A DNA stretch of 64,000 nucleotides from Lentzea atacamensis (lineage in GTDB: Bacteria > Actinomycetota > Actinomycetes > Mycobacteriales > Pseudonocardiaceae). The stretch covers positions 1,259,635 through 1,323,634 of the forward strand of contig NZ_QLTT01000001.1 in the NCBI RefSeq assembly GCF_003269295.1. Direction: 5' to 3'. Every line of letters begins with the position of its first letter. Positions within the stretch are counted from its first letter, which is position 1. Under the pieces are notes generated by a model. It was not told where the DNA came from. It was given only the letters and a program-made list of their open reading frames with translations, and did no database searches. This document shows positions 52,221 to 60,131 of this stretch, in pieces. The translations under genes and the position numbers were made by a program.

Positions 52221-52860
52221 CGGCGCAGGTAGGCGAGCACTGCCAGCACGCGCCGGTTGTCGTCGGGCCCCTGCCGCAGGCCGAGCTTCGTGAACACCGA
52301 CCGCACGTACGCCTCCACCGTCTTGGGGCTCAGGAACAACCGCTCGCAGATCGCCTGGTTCGACCGTCCCTCGGCCATCACGGCGAGCACCTCGCGTTCG
52401 CGTTCCGACAACGACTCCAGCGGGTCGTCGACCCGCCGCCGTCCCACCAGCGTCGCCACCACGCCGGGTCGATCACGAGCCCGCCCGCCGCGACCCTGCG
52501 CACCGCGTCGGCCAGTTCGGCGGGGTCGGTGACCCGATCCTTGAGCAGGTAGCCGGCGCCACGCGCCTCCTGGTCGAGCAGCTGCAACGCGTAGTGCGGC
52601 TCGACGTGCGCGGAGAGGACGAGCACCCCGACGTCCGGGTGGTTCCTGCGGATCTCCTGCGCGGCGTCGAGCCCTTCGGTGGAGAAGCCCGGCGGCATCC
52701 GGATGTCCACGACCACGACGTCCGGCGGGGCGGCGCGCACCCGAGCCAGGAGCTCGGCCGCGTCACCGGTCTTCGCCACCACCTCGAACCCCGCGTCGGT
52801 GAGCAAACGCGCGACACCCTCGCGGAACAGCGCCGCGTCGTCAGCCAGTGCTACCCGCAT
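52217..52860 (-). pseudogene. NarL/FixJ response regulator with a single-base frameshift
   Basis: The receiver domain is normal (MRVALADDAALFREGVARLL, phospho-Asp in VVVVDIRMPPG, Lys in YLLKDRV). After VIDPA the frame goes wrong near 52462. The helix-turn-helix continues in another frame (VVATLVGRRR, LSEREREVLAVMAEGRSNQAICERL, SPKTVEAYVRSVFTKLGL). Restoring one base at about 52461-52463 would rejoin the two parts. Either the gene is recently inactivated or the assembly has a one-base error. The N-terminus overlaps the membrane protein gene by 20 bp. Confidence 0.85.
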
Positions 52861-53374
52861 GGGGCGATGGAACCACGTGCTCGACCCGCCTGCGCCGCCA
52901 CATGAACAACACGACCGCGTTCACCACGACGAGTCCTGCCGCCGCGGGGTAGAAGAGCTGCATCGCGCCGGCGGTGTCGCTCACCACGAACGACCACACG
53001 ATCTTGGACAGCCCACCGCCGTTGATCGCGACGAGCGCCCAGATCAGCGACCTCTGCCACAACGCCGCCGCCAGCCCGCCCAGCATCACCGGGACGAGGA
53101 GAGCCACGGCGATCTTCGCGAGCGTCCACTCCCCCAGCAGGTACTCGCGCTCGGCGGCGAGGAACTCGATCGCGCCGGGGGCCGGGTGCTCCGGCGCGGG
53201 GAACCACGCCATGCTCGTCGCCAGTGCGACGAGGGTGACCGCGATGCCCCACCCGCTGCGCCTGTAGCTGAAGTACGCGAACGGCAGCAGGAACAGCGGC
53301 CGGATGTACCAGCTCAGCTCGTTGTGGTGCCGTGCCCACGCCCACGCGGCGAGCTCGTTGAGCCACTCCATCAT
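52841..53374 (-). CDS. Integral membrane protein, unknown function
   Basis: 177 residues with about five transmembrane helices (PLFLLPFAYFSYRRSG, GIAVTLVALATSMAWFP, IAVALLVPVMLGGLAAALW, SLIWALVAINGGGLSKIVW, LVVVNAVVLFMWRRRR). AAGGAG lies 3 nt before the first ATG. It is the first gene of the operon with the two-component system, overlapping the regulator start, and may be its sensing accessory or target. Family not recognised. Confidence 0.78.
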   Translation of the reverse strand: MMEWLNELAAWAWARHHNELSWYIRPLFLLPFAYFSYRRSGWGIAVTLVALATSMAWFPAPEHPAPGAIEFLAAEREYLLGEWTLAKIAVALLVPVMLGGLAAALWQRSLIWALVAINGGGLSKIVWSFVVSDTAGAMQLFYPAAAGLVVVNAVVLFMWRRRRVEHVVPSPHAGSTG

Positions 53375-53541
53375 CGTCTCCTTCCGAGTGACTCCCAGGG
53401 TTCGCTGTACCGCTCCGCGGGACCACGAGGACAACCCGTGAACTGAAAGCAGGGTTGGCCCCGTATTACCCGAAAGCCTCTGTCGGTCGGCGGCGCCGGC
53501 TGACAGGCTCTGGAACGGTTGCCGCAGCGAGGAAGTGTTCG

Positions 53542-54495
53542 ATGACAGTGCTCCCGCAAAGCATGGACGCCCTGCACCGGCTCAGCGACGCCGTCGACGG
53601 CTTCCTGCGCAGTGAGAAGGAGTTCGACCTCACCGATCCCGCGACGCACATGCTGGTCGGCGGCCGGTTCCGCACGCTCGGCACGCAGATCGGCGCCAGC
53701 GTGCTCGCGGGCGTGCCGGACGAGGACATCGCCGCGATCGTCCAGCCGGCCCGGTCCGCGTGCGCCCGCTCCCCGTTCATGCGGAGCGAACAGGAGTGGG
53801 CTCGCGGCTATCCCGGTGACCACCAGCTGATCGAGCACGTGCTGGCCCAGGCCAACGCCGCCGCGCCGGGCACCCTCGCCTGGCACGTCGAGGCCAGCCT
53901 GCAGAGCTCGGCGATCACCCAGCAGCTGCGCAACCGGGTGATGCACCAGGCTCGGCTGATCAGCGACGTGCTGACCGCACCGCGCAACGCCCCGCGCTCG
54001 GTGCTGCTGATCGCGTCGGGAGCCGCCCCCGAGCTGCGGCACATCCCGCCGGGCATCGTGCGGCCGGGCGACCGGTTCGTGCTCACCGACGTGGACCCGG
54101 ACGCGTTGTCGCTGGCGCAGAAACGCCTCGGCCTGCTCAACGACTTCACCACCGTTGTGCACGGCAACGTCTTCCGCGCTCTGGGCGCGCTGGCCGAGTT
54201 CGGGCCGTTCGACCTGGTGCTGGTGAACGGCCTGTACGACTACTTCAACGACCGCGCGGCCGTCCGTCTGACCGAGGCAGTGCTGACTCGGCTGTGCCGT
54301 CCTGGCGGCACGTTCTACTTCTCCTGCACCGGTGTGGGGAACCCGTTCCGGTGGTCGTTGGAGTACCTGATGGAGTGGTCGCTGATCGAGCGCGACGAGG
54401 CGGCCGTCCGGGCTCTGCTGCCGGGTTGCGACGTGTCGGTGGGCGTTGATCCGACCGGGCTGGCGCTGCTCACGCACGTTCGAGCTCGGCGCTGA
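53542..54495 (+). CDS. SAM-dependent methyltransferase
   Basis: 317 residues. An N-terminal helical region (residues 1-135) precedes a class I methyltransferase fold: SVLLIASGAAPELRHI (motif I, with Ala-Ser-Gly-Ala in place of the common GxGxG), VLTDVDPDALSLAQKRL, DLVLVNGLYDYFNDR, LCRPGGTFYFSCTGVG. The fold resembles methyltransferases that follow cyclic-nucleotide or fatty-acid signalling domains. The substrate is unknown. The 3' end overlaps the convergent membrane protein gene by 26 bp. Confidence 0.8.
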   Translation: MTVLPQSMDALHRLSDAVDGFLRSEKEFDLTDPATHMLVGGRFRTLGTQIGASVLAGVPDEDIAAIVQPARSACARSPFMRSEQEWARGYPGDHQLIEHVLAQANAAAPGTLAWHVEASLQSSAITQQLRNRVMHQARLISDVLTAPRNAPRSVLLIASGAAPELRHIPPGIVRPGDRFVLTDVDPDALSLAQKRLGLLNDFTTVVHGNVFRALGALAEFGPFDLVLVNGLYDYFNDRAAVRLTEAVLTRLCRPGGTFYFSCTGVGNPFRWSLEYLMEWSLIERDEAAVRALLPGCDVSVGVDPTGLALLTHVRARR

Positions 54496-54997
54496 ACCCC
54501 TTCACCAGCAGCCAGACCGCGAGCACCATCTCGTTGACCGCCAACGGCACGAAGAGCGCGCCAGCCTGCGTTTGGGTGAGCACGTCGAGCAGCACGAGCA
54601 CGGCACCGGCCAGATACGGCACCACGGCGACCAACGCCCACATGGAGATCCACCGCGGCACCAGCCTCGACCGGAACAGGAGAACGTTCAGCAGCACGAC
54701 GCTGACACAGAAGTAGATGGCGCTGGCGTGGCCCCACAGGTCGTCGATCTGCAGGCCCGCGATCGGTGCTATGGCCGTCATCAGGAACACGACTTCCAAC
54801 GTTCTCGCGACGACGTACCCCATCGCGGTGCCTTCGCCGTGTTGTTTGAGGACAGGGAACAGCGTTGGTGCGATGAAGGCGATGGCCACTGCCATGAGGA
54901 ACACCATCAGGCCTCTGGTGGTGCCTTGTGTGGACGCGCTGACCACTCCGGCGGCCGTGGCGGTGATGAAGAGGGAACCAACAACACGTGCTGTCAT
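54470..54997 (-). CDS. DUF4386-like integral membrane protein
   Basis: 175 residues, about six transmembrane helices (VVGSLFITATAAGVVSAS, LMVFLMAVAIAFIAPTLFPVL, TLEVVFLMTAIAPIAGL, AIYFCVSVVLLNVLLF, WISMWALVAVVPYLAGAVLVLL, EMVLAVWLLVKGF). Family-like features are the VARTLEVVF and SRLVPRWISMWAL segments. It is divergent from the SARP gene, and the 63-bp region between them holds 11-bp-phased repeats. Confidence 0.8.
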   Translation of the reverse strand: MTARVVGSLFITATAAGVVSASTQGTTRGLMVFLMAVAIAFIAPTLFPVLKQHGEGTAMGYVVARTLEVVFLMTAIAPIAGLQIDDLWGHASAIYFCVSVVLLNVLLFRSRLVPRWISMWALVAVVPYLAGAVLVLLDVLTQTQAGALFVPLAVNEMVLAVWLLVKGFSAELERA

Positions 54998-55010
54998 GGC
55001 GCTGAGATTG

Positions 55011-55049
55011 GCTCGTGCTGGTGTGCGGCTGGTGTGCGTGTGGTGTGTG
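55011..55049 (+). promoter_or_regulatory. 11-bp-phased direct repeats upstream of the SARP gene (SARP-binding-site-like)
   Basis: GCTGGTGTGCG occurs twice in a row (55017-55027, 55028-55038), followed by a degenerate copy TGTGGTGTGTG (55039-55049) and preceded by GCTCGTG. SARP activators bind heptad direct repeats with 11-bp periodicity, which this matches. The block ends 11 bp before the SARP GTG start. Confidence 0.6.
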
Positions 55050-55060
55050 AGAATTCGCGA

Positions 55061-57751
55061 GTGTGGATCGGTTTGCTCGGTGGTGTCCGCGCCACCACCG
55101 GCGACGGCGAGCCGGTCGACATCGGTTCGCCCAGGTCGCAGACGGTGCTGGCGGCACTGGCGTTGTCCGCGGGCGTGCCGTTGCCGGTGTCACGGCTGAT
55201 TGATCTCGTGTGGGGTGATTCGCCGCCCGCTTCGGCTTCGAAGGCGTTGCAGTGGCACGTTGCGCAGCTGCGGAAGTCGCTCGGGGCTTCGGTGATCACG
55301 CGGGTTGGCGCGGCTTATCGGCTCGACGCGGCTACTGACGTGTCGCGGTTTCGCTCATGTCTGCGGGCCGGTGACGTCGCCGGGGCGCTGACGGAGTGGG
55401 GCGGGGTGCCGCTGGCCGGCCTGGAGGCGCCGGGGTTGGCGGCGGCGGTAGCCGGGCTGGTCGAGGAGTGGCTGAGCGCGGTCGAGATGGACTTCTCGCG
55501 TCGTGTGGCGGCGGATCCGCGTGCTGTTGTAGGTGAGCTGTCGTCGTTCGTGGCGGACTATCCGACACGTGAGCGCCTCGCGGCGTTGTTGATGACGGCG
55601 CTCTATCGGACCGGTCGGCAGGCCGACGCTCTCGCGGTGTACCAACGGGTTCGGCAGCATCTTGTTGATGAGCTCGGGGTCGAGCCGGGGGCCGAGTTGC
55701 GTGCGGTGGAGCAGCAGGTGCTCGCGCATGCTCCGGTCCCGGCTCCGGTGTTGATCGGGCGTTCCGGTGATCTTGCGGCTGTTGCGGAGGCGTTGCAGCG
55801 GTCTCCGGTCGTGACGCTGGTGGGGCCGGGCGGGATCGGGAAGACGCGGCTCGCTTCCGTCCTTGGCGGGGCGTTCGTGTCGTTGGCGGAGATCACGTCT
55901 TCTGCTGACGTGCCGTGGGCCGTCGCGGATGCGTTGGGGATCGTCGAGCGGCCTGGGCTGACGGTGGCGCAGGCGGTGGTTGCCGCTCGGCCTTCATTGT
56001 TGGTGCTGGACAACTGCGAACACGTGCTTGACGGGGCGGCGGCGTTCGCTGCTGCTGTGTGTTCTTCGGTGCAGGTTCTGGCTACCTCTCGAGAGCGGCT
56101 TGCTGTTGCTGACGAGCAGGTTGTTGTTGTGGAGCCGTTGGACCTCGCTGCGAGCGTTGAGCTGTTTCACGTACGTGCGCGCGCTGCAGATCCCACGTAC
56201 GTGCGGGATGCCTTTGTTTCCGAGCTCTGTGCACGGCTCGATGGGATTCCGTTGGCGATTGAGCTGGCTGCTGCACGGGTGCGGAGTCATCGGCCTGCCG
56301 AGCTGCTGACTCGACTGGACATCGGGGTGCGGCGGACCGGGGTGGCTCGGCATCGGACGTTGCGGTCGGCGATTCAGTGGTCTTATGGCCTGTTGTCGAC
56401 TGCTGAGCGTTCGCTGTTCTGCCGGCTGTCGGTGTTCGCGGCGCCGTTCGACCTGAGCGCGGTGGCGGAGGATCACGTGCTCGCGGATCTGGTCGAGCGT
56501 TCGATGGTTGCTGTCCACGCTGGACCGTTCGGGCGGCGGTTCCGGTTGCTGGAGCCGTTGCGGCAGTTCGCCTCCGCCGAGCTCGGTGATCGTTCCGAGG
56601 CGGTGGCCGCGCACGCTTCCTGGTGTCTGCGGCAGGTTGCGGCCGTCGGTGAGCTGCTGACCGGGCCACGCGAGGCCGAAGGGGTCGGGCGGCTCGCCGA
56701 GCTGTGGCCGAACCTGCGGGTGGCCGTGGCCCGGGCGTTCGAGCGGGCGGATCTCGGGCTGGCCGCCGCACTGATCCGGCCGGTCGTGACCGAGCTGCCA
56801 CTGCGGGGACGACGGGAGATCGGTGACTGGGCCGAGCGGCTCCTGAGCGGTGGTGACCGGGCCTCGCGGCTCTTGCCCCCTATGGCGGCTCACCACACAC
56901 ACGACGTCGGCCGGGTTCCCCCAAAATCAACGATAGCGGGTGGGTCTGACAGTCCCGGCGGCGTCGAGGCGAGCTTGCGCGCGTTCTGGCTGGTGTGGGT
57001 GGCTGAGCGGAACACGCAGGGTTCCAGGCCGGCCGAGCTGCCCGACGTGCCGGACCACCCGCTCGGCCGCTATGCGCGCGCCTACTCGTCCGGGGACGGG
57101 CACGAGCTCGCGCGGTGCCTGCCCGAGGCACTGGACTCGGTGGACTCGCCTGACCTCAGGGCGTTCCTGGAGCTGATGCCCGCGGGCACGCTCATCGGCG
57201 TCGGGCAGTTCGAGCACGTCGACGGGAAGGTCGCCGAGCTCGCCGTCCGGTATCGCGCGCAGGGGCCGCCGACGCTGCTGCACTGGTCGCTGCAGACGCT
57301 CGGCTACTCGGCGATGTTCCAGGGGCGCGATCCCGAGCCGTTCTTCGACGAGGCGGCGGACGTCGAGCTGCCGGCGGGCACGTTGTCGGCCACCAGGACG
57401 ACCCGGGCTCGGGCGGCGTTTCGGCGCGGGGACGAGCGGCGGGCGTTCGAGCTGCTCGCGGAGCACATCGACGAGCTGCTGGAGACCGGCAACGTGGTGG
57501 CGGCGAGCGTGGTGGCGGTAGAGTTCATCGCCATCACCAAGGTGAGGCTGCGCGGGGAAGCGGCTGTGATGCTCGGCTACCTCAAGCACGCCAACGATTT
57601 CGGGGCGCTGGCCGCGGAACGGCTCGTCAGCGGCATCACGACGACCGCGCCGGGGATGAGCGACCGGGAGGCGCTGCACCACATGCGTCAGGTGCTCAAC
57701 GCAGCCCGTGCGCGATCCGGGTCACGAACGCCACCAGCCGGTCAGGCGTGA
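55061..57751 (+). CDS. SARP/AfsR-type regulator with BTAD and NTPase domains
   Basis: 896 residues. OmpR-like DNA-binding domain (VWIGLLGGVRATTGDGEPVDI...VLAALALSAGVPLPVSRLIDLVWGD), BTAD domain (DYPTRERLAALLMTALYRTGRQADALAVYQ, LVDELGVEPGAELR), then a LuxR/AfsR-style ATPase with P-loop VGPGGIGKTRLASVL near 255 and Walker B-like LLVLDNCEHVLDG, and C-terminal helical repeats. The GTG at 55061 was chosen as the DNA-binding domain starts there. Residues about 606-632 are an odd low-GC segment without domain similarity. Codon third positions are less GC-rich in the middle than in the 3' half, suggesting mosaic origin. Confidence 0.88.
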   Translation: MWIGLLGGVRATTGDGEPVDIGSPRSQTVLAALALSAGVPLPVSRLIDLVWGDSPPASASKALQWHVAQLRKSLGASVITRVGAAYRLDAATDVSRFRSCLRAGDVAGALTEWGGVPLAGLEAPGLAAAVAGLVEEWLSAVEMDFSRRVAADPRAVVGELSSFVADYPTRERLAALLMTALYRTGRQADALAVYQRVRQHLVDELGVEPGAELRAVEQQVLAHAPVPAPVLIGRSGDLAAVAEALQRSPVVTLVGPGGIGKTRLASVLGGAFVSLAEITSSADVPWAVADALGIVERPGLTVAQAVVAARPSLLVLDNCEHVLDGAAAFAAAVCSSVQVLATSRERLAVADEQVVVVEPLDLAASVELFHVRARAADPTYVRDAFVSELCARLDGIPLAIELAAARVRSHRPAELLTRLDIGVRRTGVARHRTLRSAIQWSYGLLSTAERSLFCRLSVFAAPFDLSAVAEDHVLADLVERSMVAVHAGPFGRRFRLLEPLRQFASAELGDRSEAVAAHASWCLRQVAAVGELLTGPREAEGVGRLAELWPNLRVAVARAFERADLGLAAALIRPVVTELPLRGRREIGDWAERLLSGGDRASRLLPPMAAHHTHDVGRVPPKSTIAGGSDSPGGVEASLRAFWLVWVAERNTQGSRPAELPDVPDHPLGRYARAYSSGDGHELARCLPEALDSVDSPDLRAFLELMPAGTLIGVGQFEHVDGKVAELAVRYRAQGPPTLLHWSLQTLGYSAMFQGRDPEPFFDEAADVELPAGTLSATRTTRARAAFRRGDERRAFELLAEHIDELLETGNVVAASVVAVEFIAITKVRLRGEAAVMLGYLKHANDFGALAAERLVSGITTTAPGMSDREALHHMRQVLNAARARSGSRTPPAGQA

Positions 57752-58307
57752 ACTTCTCCGGATCCGTCAGCACAAGACGACCGGACATCTCGGCCAACGC
57801 CAGCATCGCGTGACCCAGCAATGCCGAGTCCAGGTCGTCCAGGCCGCCCAGCTCCTTCACCCCCAGAGCCGCCAGGTCCTCGATCTGAGCCAGCACCCCC
57901 GCGCGCACCAGCTCGACCTGGGCTCGGAACTCGCGTGGCGTGCCCTCTGGCGGGAGCAGCACGAGACGCCAGCGGTCCGGTGCCTCCACGACGGCGTTCA
58001 CGAAGACGCGGACGGCGTCGGCGAAGGCGTCGTCCGGGGAGCGGGTGGCGAAGTCGGTCGGGAGGGCGGCGAGGACCTGTTCGGTGGCGCGGGTCGCCTC
58101 GCGTTCCAGCAGGGCGCTGATCAGGGAGGAGCGGTTGGCGAAGAGGTCGTAGAGGACGGGTTTGGTCACGGCGGCCTGTTTGGCGACCGATTCCATCGTC
58201 ACCGTGTCGAAGCCTGCCGGGATCAGGCTCAGGGCGGCGTCCAGCAGCTGCTCGCGGCGCTGTTCGGGTGGCAGGCGGCGGGCGTACTTCCGGCGCGTTG
58301 TGCTCAC
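57696..58307 (-). CDS. TetR-family transcriptional regulator
   Basis: 203 residues. HTH region QRREQLLDAALSLIPAGFDTVTMESVAKQAAVTKPVLYDLFANRSSLISALL, then a helical effector domain. GTG start. It is divergent from the metal-dependent hydrolase/ferredoxin-reductase/EphD-like operon, with a perfect palindrome in the 70-bp gap, so it likely represses both. The C-terminus overlaps the SARP gene by 56 bp. Confidence 0.9.
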   Translation of the reverse strand: MSTTRRKYARRLPPEQRREQLLDAALSLIPAGFDTVTMESVAKQAAVTKPVLYDLFANRSSLISALLEREATRATEQVLAALPTDFATRSPDDAFADAVRVFVNAVVEAPDRWRLVLLPPEGTPREFRAQVELVRAGVLAQIEDLAALGVKELGGLDDLDSALLGHAMLALAEMSGRLVLTDPEKFTPDRLVAFVTRIAHGLR

Positions 58308-58327
58308 GGGTCCATATTGCTACGGTG

Positions 58328-58350
58328 GCGTAGCTTTCACAAAGCTACGC
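58328..58350. promoter_or_regulatory. Palindromic TetR operator in the divergent promoter
   Basis: GCGTAGCTTT-CAC-AAAGCTACGC is a perfect 10-bp inverted repeat with a 3-bp centre, flanked by outer TACGG and GTAGT half-matches. It lies 27 bp before the hydrolase ATG and 20 bp before the tetR start. Confidence 0.8.
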
Positions 58351-58377
58351 GGGCGTAGTAATTGCTGGAGGTACGCG

Positions 58378-59235
58378 ATGGAGCCGGACAACCTCGTACT
58401 GCAGCCTCGTGACGTGCAGTTCGACTGGTCGACGCTGCCGATGCACTGGGTGCCGGACGAGCCGGTGACCACGCACGTCATGAACGTCCTGCACCTGCTG
58501 CTGCCTGAGGGCGAGCGGTGGTTCGTGCGCACGTTCCAGCAGGCCGTGCCGCTGATCACGGACGACACGTTGCGCGAGGACGTGCTCGGGTTCATCGGGC
58601 AGGAGGCGATGCACGCCGAGGCGCACAGCGAGGTGCTCGACCACCTGCTCGCCAACGGGCTGGACCCGCGGCCGTTCACGCGGCAGATGGAGCACGTGTT
58701 CCGCCGGACCCTCGGGCCCACGGCCGGGCTCGGCGAGGAACAGGCGCGCGAGCAGCTCATCGAGCGGGTGGCGATCGTGGCGGCCGTCGAGCACTTCACC
58801 GCGTATCTCGGCGACTGGATGTTGAACGCCGGCGCGCTCGACCGGGCGGGCATCCACCCCGTGATGCTGGACCTGCTGCGCTGGCACGCCGCCGAGGAGG
58901 TCGAGCACCGCAGCGTCGCGTACGACCTGATGTGCCACCTCGACCGCCGCTACGTGCGCCGGGCGCGGACGATGCTGCTGGTGGCGCCCGTGCTGTTCTG
59001 GCTGTGGGTGCGGGGTGCGCGGTTCATGGTCAAGGCCGACAAGACGACGAAAGCGCGGCTCACCTGGCGGGAGGCGATGCGGGCCGGGCGGCGCGGGTTG
59101 CTGCCGAAGCTGTCGGAGATCCTCCGGGCGTTTCTGCGGTACTTCCACCCCGCCTACCACCCGAAGCAGGAGGGATCGACGAGCCAGGCCATCGCCTATC
59201 TGGCCTCCTCCCCCGCCGCACGGGAGGCGCACTGA
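58378..59235 (+). CDS. Metal-dependent hydrolase, ferritin-like (PF10118-type)
   Basis: 285 residues. Helical protein with paired acidic/His motifs FIGQEAMHAEAHSEVLDHLL (near 80) and WHAAEEVEHRSVAYDLM (near 185), plus VEHFTAYL, consistent with a di-metal site. A membrane-associating stretch (MLLVAPVLFWLWVRGARFM) follows. The gene heads the operon with a flavin/ferredoxin reductase and an EphD-like fusion, suggesting it is an oxygenase-type partner receiving electrons (inference). Overlap TGATG with the next gene. Confidence 0.82.
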   Translation: MEPDNLVLQPRDVQFDWSTLPMHWVPDEPVTTHVMNVLHLLLPEGERWFVRTFQQAVPLITDDTLREDVLGFIGQEAMHAEAHSEVLDHLLANGLDPRPFTRQMEHVFRRTLGPTAGLGEEQAREQLIERVAIVAAVEHFTAYLGDWMLNAGALDRAGIHPVMLDLLRWHAAEEVEHRSVAYDLMCHLDRRYVRRARTMLLVAPVLFWLWVRGARFMVKADKTTKARLTWREAMRAGRRGLLPKLSEILRAFLRYFHPAYHPKQEGSTSQAIAYLASSPAAREAH

Positions 59236-60131
59236 TGCTGCGCGGACTGACCTGGTTCGGCACCTTCTACGACGCCGCGGTGCTCAGGATCGGCGGCAGG
59301 GCGCGTCCGGGCACGGCGCGGGATGCGTTGTGGCTCAACGTGGTCGAACGCCAACGGGTCGCGGACGGCGTCGTGAGCCTCAGACTCGGAGGAACCGGGC
59401 TGCCCGCGTGGCAGCCCGGTTGCCACCTCGATCTGCACCTGCCGTCCGGGCTGCGCCGCCAGTACTCGCTGTGCGGAAACCCGGAAGACGACACGTACCG
59501 GATCGCGGTCCGCGAGGTCGGCGCAGGGTCACGCGAGGTGCAGTCGCTGCACGTCGGCGACCGGGTCCGGGTACGAGGACCGCGCAACGCCTTTCCGTTC
59601 GCCGGCATCGGACCTGTCGTGTTCGTGGCGGGCGGCATCGGGATCACGCCGATCCTGCCGATGGTCCACGCGGCCGCGAAAGCCGGCCTCGACTGGCGGC
59701 TCGTGTACTGCGGGCGGTCGACCACGGCGATGCCGTTCCTCGACGAACTGCCCATCGGCCACGTCGACATCAGGATCGGGCGCGGCGGACCACTCCTGGA
59801 CGACGCTCAACCCGGCGGTGCGGTCTACTGCTGCGGCCCGGCGTCGATGCTCGACCAGGTCAGGGCCGAGTTCTCGGGGCGCTGGCTGCACTTCGAGCGG
59901 TTCAGCCCGCCGCCGATCACCGGCGGACGGCCGTTCACGGTGGAGCTGCGCCGCAGCGGGGTATCCCTGCACGTGCCCGCCGACCGGTCAGCGCTCGACG
60001 TGATCAGGGACTTCCGGCCGTCGGTCGCCCACTCGTGCCGGCAGGGGTTCTGCGGCACGTGCGACGTCGGCGGCGTGCGGATCTGCGTGGACAGGCCAAC
60101 CGGTGACCGGCTAGTCGTGGAGGAACTGTGA
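59235..60131 (+). CDS. Ferredoxin reductase with C-terminal [2Fe-2S] (phthalate dioxygenase reductase-like)
   Basis: 298 residues. FMN/FAD barrel with RQYSLCG, NAD-binding fold VVFVAGGIGITPILPMVHAAA, YCCGPASMLDQV, and plant-type ferredoxin Cys motif SCRQGFCGTCDVGGVRIC. It should carry electrons from NAD(P)H to an oxygenase, most simply the upstream di-metal protein. It overlaps neighbours on both sides (TGATG, GTGA). Confidence 0.9.
   Translation: MLRGLTWFGTFYDAAVLRIGGRARPGTARDALWLNVVERQRVADGVVSLRLGGTGLPAWQPGCHLDLHLPSGLRRQYSLCGNPEDDTYRIAVREVGAGSREVQSLHVGDRVRVRGPRNAFPFAGIGPVVFVAGGIGITPILPMVHAAAKAGLDWRLVYCGRSTTAMPFLDELPIGHVDIRIGRGGPLLDDAQPGGAVYCCGPASMLDQVRAEFSGRWLHFERFSPPPITGGRPFTVELRRSGVSLHVPADRSALDVIRDFRPSVAHSCRQGFCGTCDVGGVRICVDRPTGDRLVVEEL

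Noticed and set aside
54446..55060. Plus-strand extension of the SARP gene upstream of 55061.
   Set aside because: It is antisense to the membrane protein gene and lacks domain similarity; the DNA-binding domain begins at the GTG at 55061.
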